From the NCBI GenBank assembly GCA_030248295.1, contig JASANH010000918.1, positions 1-64,000 on the forward strand: a stretch of 64,000 nucleotides of DNA, in the 5' to 3' direction. A model generated the notes under the pieces. The model ran no database searches. It was not told the DNA's origin and worked only from the letters and a program-made list of their open reading frames with translations. The DNA is from Mesodorylaimus sp. YZB2_4 (taxonomy: Eukaryota > Nematoda > Enoplea > Dorylaimida > Dorylaimidae). Positions within the stretch are counted from its first letter, which is position 1. Each line of letters opens with the position of its first letter. Shown one piece after another: positions 55,562 through 64,000 of this stretch. The translations under genes and the position numbers were made by a program.

Positions 55562-58500
55562 TCATTTAAAGCAGGACCTGAATGCCGTCTTGACGTCACA
55601 CACAAGCACTCTCTCAATCTTCTTTACCTCATTACTCGATCCTCCCGATTTCGTATTGACCGCGTAGTAATTGGCCAAGCAATGGCCGTGATGTCTTTTG
55701 AACCATTTGGCCACTGCCCCGTGCACTTTCTCGTTCAATAAGACGTGGAAGGTAAATATGAATACGCCCTGAAATACGAGCCATCATTCAATCTAAACGT
55801 GCCTAGCTGCAAAGTAAACATCCCCGACGCCCCTGCACCCAACCCTTGACAAACCGCCCATGCAAGTCGTAAGAGGGCGAAGCAGAAAGCAAGCTATGCA
55901 ACACGCAGTGAAAAGCTGTGAAGCAGTTTCGAGATGCAGGAGAATGCGGAGCTGCGTGAGCTGAATCAGGATAAAAGCTGAGCCAGCGACTTACTTGTAA
56001 CGAATTCATGATGGTGAATATGTAAGCAAAGTAGAGAATGGCTGGGCGAATAACGAAAAAGAATCCAAATACCCAAGTCAGGCCGAGCAAGCACAGCAAC
56101 ATGGTCGATCCTTTGAGCCATCCCCTGAAAACAGAGTCTGACACTGTTCATTCTGCTCTGTGAATGCACCAGGCACAAATTTTTATTTGCACTCCGCCCC
56201 TCATTTCCACACGGTCAGCATGCGCTTACAGTAAGCTTCCTCTCATTAGCCAACAATTCTAGATCGTGCGTTTTTTTGCCTCAAACGAAGCATAAAACTT
56301 TTCTCGTCCTTTCCCAAAATCACGTGCACACCGAGCGTAGTAATTTGGATCAACACAATAGCTTGCTTGATGTGTTGCCGAGGCTGGTTGCACTCGTTCC
56401 CACACTCTTCTCTAACCTAACTTCATTGTGAGCAAGGGCATTTCGTTAGCCGAACAAACACCCATCATCCAAAAACGATTTTGCATCTTTCAAATAAAAA
56501 GGAAGCCAATTCAAAACCGTTTATTATATCGATAACGTCCCCCCCCCCCCCCCAGACGTCCCTAGTTAAGCTATTGGGCCGCACCAGTCGCTTATTGCCC
56601 GGCTCGAAGGCCCTTCGAGGTGTTAGCTAATAAATACGAACACTTCGAGCCACCGAGTTGGGCGACTAAGCTCACTGGCACTCCACCCTCTGGATCGATT
56701 TGCATTGATTAGGTAGGCTCGTCCGAGGTGAGCCTTCTTCTCATGCCAGCTCGAGGCGCCCTCACTTCCGCCATACTCGTTCACCCGAGACTGGTCGGGG
56801 CTCGTGCATAATGCTTACATAAAGCTGGCAATAATTTAGTTTTCTCTTATATTCTTGCCCCAAATCGTCTCTTGTTCGGCTTATAACTAAATTCGAAAGA
56901 CCGACTCTTGTCAGCGCACCAAGGCAGCCAGTGTTAATTTGTCACATTCTTGATTTATGAATTTCTCTACCAAGCCAGCCCCCCTGTCCAACCTACTTGA
57001 TCTTGGTTGCTTTGCTTCTATTTTCAGCCGTTTTCACTCCGCAAGCCACTTTCAAAGCCACGGCCAAGAATATCATATTGGCCAAGGTGACCACTGCCAC
57101 TGGTCCCACAAATGACCAAATGACTGGTGAACCAGCATTGATCCAACAACTAGAAAAATATTTGTGTCGATTTTTTGTTGAAAAGCATTTCTGCTTTTTT
57201 TCAAAAAGCAATGGGGAGTATGTTGAAAAATGAACACTTACTATGCTCCCGTTGCGTAATGTTGTCTGGCCAGACCAACTGTGACAGCAACAACGACGGC
57301 TGGAGCACCTGCGCGTTACAAGAGTAACATCAAGCATTTATTATGAACAAACTCTTTTCTTAAAGACAAACGTGCCCGGACTCGTTCTATAGTCCCAGTC
57401 ACGTGTTGCTTGTGAAGAAGTCTCGTTGATTAACGGGTGGAAAGGGAAGGAACAACATCGACTTGGAACTATTCCCTGCCTTCGCTCGCCCACCATTGAT
57501 GGATTATGGAAAGGGAGCCTAGCAAATGAACTGAGGTGCATAAACTGAAGACTCCATCCCCCAAATTTCCTTTTCCCGCCTCAATGACGTCCGAACTTGT
57601 GGTCGTCGGTGACAATAATCTACTCGCTAATTTAGACTTGGAGTGATCAATAATGTGTCCCCATAGAGCCTGAAAAACTGCAGTTCGACTTAGCCGTCAG
57701 TTTGTGTATTGCTCTGTCCAAGCCCAGTTTTAAGTTGAAAAACATCTTAAATTTTTGAACGAAACGAAGAGACAATGGATGATAGTAAATTATTCATATT
57801 GGGTATTGCTGTGCTCGTTTTATGGATGGTGGTCATGTTCATATTCGCCACGCCTTGGTGGCTCAGGCATTTGCGTCGATGCTGTTGTCCAAACATGAAC
57901 CAAACCACGGCCACCAACGGATTGCCCGAATCGGGCGTGTTGGATGAGCCGAGGGAGCACAAAGTCCCAGTCCACCAGAAGAACAGTCGACCTCTGACTG
58001 GAGGCAACGATGGCACTGCTATCATTCCGACCACCATGGTCACATTGGCCACGCCCGGATCGCCCGTCCATGTCTATGTTTACGACAGGAACGCCGAGAG
58101 CCTTCGACCCATATTAGATCAGATACAACGATCAGTCCCCGACTAGCCACCCCAGTGTACCCTGTACAGTCCATAGCCTAGCATATTCGCATCGAGAAGA
58201 GTGGCCTCGGGGGGGGGGGGGGGGGGGGGGCGGTGTACTGCATGATCAAGATGGATGCCTACATCTCGCGCCTGGGTGATTTGGAATGGCCAAAAAAGGG
58301 TAGGTAAGGGGACACTCACCATAGGCAGCCACGTAGTATCCGACCAACTGCGAACACTCGGGTGGTTCGAAGACTCTCACTAACATGGTGTACAGCTGAT
58401 AGCCTTCCATGAACATCCAACAAAAGGCCGATAAGAAGATGTAGTGCAGGGCAACGGCGATCACGGTGCACAGGTCCTGCAAAGGGGCGCACTTATTATT

Positions 58501-61500
58501 TGTATTGTTTACGTTTCTTCTGTTAGCCGTGCGACTATCGATTTTCTGTGACAATCAATAAATATCCTGTGATTTTTTCAAATTGTGATAATATTTTGTA
58601 CATTTTGACTGTCATCAGTCTCTTAGCACGGCTAACAGAAGAAGATTGTGGTACCTTATTTCTGGTTTGGTCTATGCCGAATAAGAATAGTAACTCGCCG
58701 ATTAGCAGCGTAAGGCACAAATTCCTGTGCACACTATTCCTTACACTCCACAGGGAACTGAAAAAGAAAAAAAAGTCAATTTCCAACTTCTTATTTCCTT
58801 TTTGGACACATTGTCTTCTCTGCCCTGTCCCCAAAGGACCAGCATTTGCGCTAATCGTTCTCTCTTACGCGCCATCTCAGACAGCTTATTGCTGCTGGGG
58901 GGGGGGGGGGCATTGTTGGTCGTAGCAAAGCCAAAAGGCCATGGACTAATGAGAAAATGGGAGTGAAGGGGTGCAGTCATAGTGAGTGAGTGCACTTACC
59001 GGAAGCACGTAAATATGACTAATGAAACGCCCAAACAGGCTGCCGACAGGGCACATCCGGCCATGGTCAAATATTGAAGAATGTTCTTGTGCACATCGGC
59101 CTGCAATGTGAATGAAAAGATTCTGAGGGCTTGGGAGGACAGAAAGGAGCCTTGAGGGGAACTGGGTCTGGGAGATCTGGTCCAGTTACCCTGACCTGAG
59201 CTTCCACGACCAAGTTGTAACCAGAATGCATGGTGGTCTATAGATCGATATCCCTGGTTGGGAATGCTTCAGCGGCAGATGGTAGCCGCGAGACTGCCTC
59301 CCTCCAATCAGAGTTTTTGTCCCTCCGGGCTCTCATATCTCTCGCCGCCTGGGGAATAGTTGGGTATTAAAAAAGCAGGCACCCAAGATGCCCAAATCGT
59401 AGATATTCCCCAGCTAGATGGACCATCTCGCTTGAGGCACTTGAGAGCTCAAAAATTTTAGTCTCGAGCGGGAGTCGAACCCTGCCCGTGGCTTGTAGCT
59501 TACCTGATCTTCGATCTCGCCATTGATATCCATCAGGATAGCGAAGCTGGTCAAATGATTGCACGTGCAGATGGTTGAGTCCAGGCTCGTGTTGAGTACC
59601 TCGCATCCGTCCGTATCCCAAGAGCTGTAACAAGATGGTCACATATATGGTAGGGGGCTTCCCTTCTCGCCCAGTATCATCCTGGGACGCCGGTGCTGGC
59701 ACAGGATGTCCTCGTGTGGAGGTGCTCCTAGTGGAGAAGGGAAGCTGCCGTGAGAGCTGGTCACCTCACGACCTCGCTTATCACAAGAGGACTGCTGGCC
59801 TGCGGGGTTTGGGACGGCACAGGGACCAACCCACAAAAATAAACCCAATGCCTAATTTATATTGCATAATTAAAATGTCCAATTTAAATTAACCACCATC
59901 GCCTAAATGAGCACTGGCATGTGGCCAGTCAATGACTGTAAATTTGAGTCCATTTCACACTGTATGTTGAATTTAGTTTTTCAGCAGCGATGCAGCGGAT
60001 ACCCAGGCTGTTATGCTAATCCATTACCCTCATTCATGGATTCATCGTTGTAGACGTGGACTGGTCTCTTCAGTCTATCAGCGCTCGGGTCCAAGAACTG
60101 GTACCCCTGTAAGTCTGGGCTGGCAGAAGACCGAGGGCGAGATCGAGGTCGAGTGTCGGGCATGGGTAGAAGACCAAACCAGCTAAAAGCGTGCCCCAGA
60201 CGTCGCTTTATTCTGCCCTGGGTCCTGGGTATGAGGCAGCCCAGCCCCAGACCCTAGACCCCAGATGAAGTATGAATGGCATTGGGAGTTCCTGGTCTGA
60301 ACTTGCCCTGTGAGCACGGTGCTCTGGTCCGTCAGAACCCAACCACGTGCGGCTGCTCCCTAATAGACCAGACGGCCTTCTTGGTGCGCGGCAGTGAATG
60401 CTCATCACAGTTGTAGTTCCCTGTGGCTTGAGCCATCCTCTGGTCAGCCCTAGTGAACCCTCGTGCCTGGGGCCATGGCAAGTCATCGATCATCGATCGA
60501 TAAGATTATCGAACTCCAATAATCAACACGTCGGGTTGATGTTTTATCCGCAGATATGGTCAAGAGGCTTGCCTACTCCAGTCGGAGTTTTTGTCCCGCC
60601 ACACTCTCTCCTGCGCCTGCTACGCTTGGTCGCATTAGTGTGCCCTAGGGCGAGCCAAGTATTTCAGGCACTTCCGCCAAATAGACAGTCATACTGTCCT
60701 CGCTCAAGCCCTCAGCTATCTCCCGAGGCCCCACCTGTTGCATGCTGTATCTACTTACTGCTGTTCCAGATTCCAAAACACGCAACGTGGGTTCCCCACA
60801 TTCGATCCAGTTACCAGATGTTTGAAGGTGATTGTCACATTCTGGCCATCGGGCAAGTCAATACGGGTTTGTGGCTCGTTGACAACTGCTCCGATAATGC
60901 ATGAATTGACCAAGGTAACTCGACTCGACCACCCGAGCCCGTCCCTTCTCTTGCTCTCCACCGTTTGTTCTCTTTGCGACTGCTCGAAGTTTGTTGGTTG
61001 TAGGAGCGTGTTTAGGTTGCGAGTATACACGAAATAGGCCAGACGTAGTCTATTGTCTCGGGTCTTCGGTACATCCTGGTTTTGGTAGAAGGCTGAGGCT
61101 GCGTCGGCCAATGATCGGTGATTGGGTGAATAGACTGGTGGCGAATCTTGGTCTTGGGTTGCGACTGCTGTAATGTAATGAGGGTCACACCCATATTTGC
61201 TGGGTGTGGATGAGGTCAGGTATCCCATGCTAGTGTAGGCCATGGCGAGTGGGAGAGAGTAATCGATCTCCCATGGCTGGGAGACGTCAACCCCTCCAAT
61301 TGATGTTTCAGCCGTTACACCAGACACTTTTGAGAGATTGGCATCCACAGGAGATCCCTGTGGCTAGTAACATGCCCCGCCCCCCCTCCCACTCATGCCC
61401 TACTGATATGGTCGGTCAGTTGCACATTAACGCAACAGGTCCATGCTGGCGCTGTGCGCACTGTCCTGACTGACTGCAAGCGTGGACTACAGTGTGCAGA

Positions 61501-64000
61501 TGAAGTCTTGGCTCTCACCTACCTAGCACTCCTCTCGTCGGAAGCACAATGTGTGCTGATTCGTCCAGCAATGAGAAATCGTCCATCGACGCCCCAACAG
61601 CGTCTGATCTGGTCCATGGTGTGGTGAAAACTCCAGGTGCATTGGCTGGCATAATAGGACTTTGCGGAGTTGCCACTGCAGCCCCGTACAGGGTCTCCTC
61701 CGATTGAGATGTCCTTCTAACTTCCACTTTCATAGCTGACAAATAAACAAGCTGACTTATTTGGCAAAATGGATGGATTGCGGGTCATACCATAATTGGT
61801 AAAATTCAGTTTGGTTGTGTTGTCTGATAGCATGAATCGTGATAGGAAGCTCGCGTTCTCTTCGACCAGCCGCATGAGCAGAGACAATTCCACCATGCGA
61901 TCGTGCTGGAAACGTGAGACGTGGTTGAGTCCGGGGACACATCTCATGGCAAAGCAAAGAGGCGCTCACAGAAGCCACACTGACTCCAGGCACATGAAGC
62001 GGTTACCCACATAGCACTGACTGTCTGACCCTGAATGTCACCCTGTCACCCTGACATGGCACTGATTCTAGCAGCACATGAAGTGGTCTGTCACCTTGAC
62101 CTGGCCCACGAACACCCTGCCGCAAGAAGTGTCTATAGAAGCAGCACACTGACTCATAGCACATGAAGTGGCCACCCACATGCCACTGACGCTCTGACAT
62201 GGCACTGATTAGCCCTAGCACACAAAATGATCTGTCACCCTGACATGGCCCACGTACTGACCCTGCCCTCGAGGTGTCCACAGAAGCAGCACATGCCTTT
62301 GGCCTTGACACACCGATTCCTGGCACGTAAAGAGGCCACCCGCAGCCACATAGCACTGACGGCCTGACCCTGAATGTCACCCTGTCACTCTGACATGGAA
62401 CTGACTCTAGTCCTAGCACATGAAGTGGCTTGTCACCTCGACACGGCCCTCGCCCTCGCCCTGGCACCCTGGCACACACTGACATGACCTGATACAGATC
62501 ATCCAGCACACAGTCTGATTGCCCGCCTACAGTACGGCTCTACTTACCAGCAACAGGTCCTGCCATGCCGCCGCGTTATCATCCGACATCATAAAATCGA
62601 TAATGGTTCCAACATGCTGCAATCAGAACCCACTGTTCTCCGTCAGCACTCTAGCAAAATTCAAATTTTTACCTGAGTAAACTTGAGTGCCTCTTTGAAC
62701 CGTTCATGTTCGTCCCCTTCCTTGCTCTGCTCCCACAACTGCCTAGCTTGCAATTCGAAGAGATTATCCAGGACGGACAGCGTTCGCCTGACATCACCCC
62801 CGTACAATATCTGATTGCCACTCGTCAGATATCTCTGCAGATCTTCGGCAATTTTTGTAGCATAGCGATTATTTTGCAGCTGAAAATAATATCAGGCAAA
62901 GATCAAGACATTTTCAAAAAGGTCAGGCCTGAGCGGGAGTTGAACCTACACCTGGGATAACCAGTCTAGTGTCAAGATATGCCAGTCGCCAGTTGGGCGA
63001 GCCCTGTAGCCCCGAAGATGCAGTGTAGTGACCAGGGGAACAGCCCACGCACTCCCCTGGGACAGTGGGACGAGACCATACCTGTCGATCAATTTCCCGA
63101 AACCACATATGCCGACAATCACTCAAGTCTGGGGTCGACGGGAAGAAACGCATACGATCCCACATTCGACGACACTCCCATCTGGCAGTGCCTAAACACA
63201 CTGGTGACTGACCATTGATCACTTCAGAAAACTTTGTTATCTTACCCTCGATTCCAACTGGACATGGTTTCTCGGCAATAATTCCTTCCCGGGTCGACGA
63301 CCAGCTGATTCCTCTCTCACGAACTGGATCGCACGTGCCAGCACCCAATATGGTCGCACGATTAGGCTCATACTCATCTGGGTTCGGAGACGGCGTGAAG
63401 TCGAGAGTTGTGGTCGTGTCCAATGCGTCAGTGGTCACATCCAGAGTGGGAGTAGTAGATTCCATATGCACCCTGCAATGGTCACTGTCAGATGGGGCAA
63501 CATTAGCACCCCTATTCATACTCCATCTGCACAGTCGACGTGGCTTCCGCGCTGTCCACTGTGTCCACATGGGTTGTGACTGCGAGCGTTGTGTTCACAG
63601 GAGCATCAGTGGTCGTCTCCCCGGTCATATAGTCACCACCCAAATCGGGCACTGGGCTGGGAGTAGTGTGCACTGGCCAGACAGGTCGGGCTGGGCTAGG
63701 CACCTTGATTCTTATTCTACCCGATTCCGACGATGTCCTGAAATCAGTAGTGTAGTCGCCCTGAAGGCAGTCACACCAATCCGTACCCTTTTGCATCCAG
63801 TGTCTTGAGGGAGGGTGAAAACAAGTTGGTCGTGGCCCTCGTTCTCCCGTCTTCCATGCCCTCCATCCCATCTGGACTCGTCACAGATTCCGTTGATGGC
63901 ACGCCCGTGGTTTCCATCTGAGTCGTAGTATCCTGACTCGTGGTCGTCGTGTCTTGAGTAGTGGCGGCAGTAGTGGCCATCGTACTGGTGCTGGTTCTGG
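55562..64000 (-). CDS. Latrophilin-like adhesion GPCR (Thr-rich, HormR, GAIN, GPS, 7TM), 5' end outside window
   Basis: Exons in transcription order: beyond 64000-63787, 63737-63522, 63472-63246, 63191-63082, 62879-62673, 62616-62548, 61905-61791, 61735-61523, 61167-60759, 59624-59504, 59100-59000, 58757-58655, 58476-58320, 57308-57242, 57149-56997, 56124-55995, 55768-55562. All phases agree. The first exons are Thr-rich. A hormone-receptor domain follows (GISW, CPVGIEG, WECRRMW, PDLSDC), then GAIN (YGGDVRRTLSVLDNL to LAYFVYTRN) and a full GPS (WDTDGCEV, ICTCNHLTSFAIL) with the HL/T cleavage site intact. TM1 has LQYLTMAGCALSAACLG, TM2 HRNLCLTLLIGELLFLFGID, TM3 WMFMEGYQLY, and TM6-7 LLGLTWVFGF and YIFTIMNSLQGVFIF. 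A cytoplasmic tail of about 50 residues ends at TGA 55562-55564. Latrophilins are autoproteolysed surface receptors for adhesion ligands. No lectin domain is visible, but the N-terminus is cut off. Confidence 0.93.
57775..58146 (+). CDS. Small single-pass membrane protein nested in an adhesion-GPCR intron
   Basis: An intact 123-codon plus-strand frame lies inside the 1-kb intron between the exons at 58320 and 57308. After a short polar N-terminus, residues 6-26 are a strong membrane helix (LFILGIAVLVLWMVVMFIF). WWLRHLRRCCCP follows, a juxtamembrane basic cluster with three cysteines suitable for palmitoylation. The rest is polar and rich in Thr, Pro and Asn, with no known domain. The reverse strand is also partly open (83 and 101 codons), so chance cannot be excluded. 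The helix, stop-transfer charges and clean start argue for a real intronless gene. Confidence 0.5.
   Translation: MDDSKLFILGIAVLVLWMVVMFIFATPWWLRHLRRCCCPNMNQTTATNGLPESGVLDEPREHKVPVHQKNSRPLTGGNDGTAIIPTTMVTLATPGSPVHVYVYDRNAESLRPILDQIQRSVPD
59214..59360 (-). mobile_element. GTAACC MITE copy between the GPS and TM1 exons
   Basis: Starts GTAACCAGAATGCATGG and keeps CCTGGTTGGGAATG and CTCCAATCAGAGTTTTTG. It is intronic to the adhesion GPCR. Confidence 0.65.
60480..60640 (-). mobile_element. GTAACC MITE copy in the adhesion-GPCR intron
   Basis: Keeps CGTCGGGTTGATGTTTTATC, CTCCAGTCGGAGTTTTTG and CTCTCCTGCGCCTGC. It is followed by a diverged terminus. Confidence 0.7.
61236..61320 (-). mobile_element. 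GTAACC MITE fragment beside a GAIN exon
   Basis: TAGGCCATGGCGAGTGGGAG and CTGGGAGACGTCAACCCC identify it. It keeps the minus-strand frame open upstream of the exon at 61167, which makes the GAIN exon look longer than it is. Confidence 0.72.
61990..62515 (+). repeat. Long-unit minisatellite in the adhesion-GPCR intron
   Basis: About four irregular units of 120 to 160 bp share CCTGACATGGCACTGA, TAGCACATGAAGTGG, CTGTCACC and AGAAGCAGCACA. The array fills the intron between the exons at 62548 and 61905. No conserved frame. Confidence 0.8.

Noticed and set aside
60755-61348. Full 197-codon frame as one GAIN exon
   Set aside because: Its 5' third is a MITE fragment. A good acceptor (ATTACAG) at 61168 gives the right phase, so the exon starts at 61167.

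Overview
The window is nuclear DNA of an invertebrate animal. Genes are split by introns with GT/AG borders, and acceptors are often T-rich and end in TTTCAG. Both strands carry animal-only receptor families, and the space between genes is packed with short decayed transposons. I cannot name the phylum. The coding content is metazoan (adhesion-type 7TM receptors, C-type lectin and EGF modules, leishmanolysin-type peptidases, Arp6). There is no bacterial operon, plasmid or CRISPR structure.

Layout. (1) 743-9173, minus: an assembled receptor gene of about 988 residues with the order signal peptide, C-type lectin-like domain, Ser/Thr-rich stalk, EGF, second lectin-like domain, two EGFs, 7TM. No GAIN/GPS module is visible. 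A small gene for a 213-residue single-pass membrane protein (7354-8330, minus) sits in its presumed first intron. (2) 12461-17519, plus: a complete ten-exon ACTR6/Arp6 gene (402 aa, every splice phase agrees). Its introns hold a fold-back element and a TGATCA-rich minisatellite. (3) About 17560-20990, minus: a wrecked Mutator-like (MULE) transposase interrupted by a 736-bp hAT-type element with an 8-bp target-site duplication, by a 195-bp MITE, and by a third insertion. (4) 23291-24220 and 28123-29055, plus: two intronless tandem 7TM receptors. (5) 34366-52126, plus: a tandem array of M8 (leishmanolysin-like) peptidase genes. Copies 1 and 4 are complete with four exons. Copies 2 and 3 have only the two catalytic exons. 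An exon-2 relic and an alpha-1,3-fucosyltransferase (GT10) pseudogene lie between them. (6) 55562 to beyond 64000, minus: a latrophilin-like adhesion GPCR (Thr-rich region, hormone-receptor domain, GAIN, GPS, 7TM, tail) read through 17 exons. A small plus-strand membrane-protein ORF is nested in one intron.

Most of the remaining DNA is repeats. A GTAACC-ended MITE occurs about 14 times in both orientations. There are tRNA-derived SINEs, a fold-back family near 41 kb, minisatellites and unusually long poly-G/poly-C runs. Several layers can be ordered in time because one element cuts another.

The genes share a cell-surface theme: two multi-domain receptors, two orphan 7TM receptors, and secreted or membrane-tethered metallopeptidase-like proteins. 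The sequence does not show that they form one pathway. Exon boundaries are my own readings from splice consensus, phase and homology between copies. No transcript or database evidence was available.
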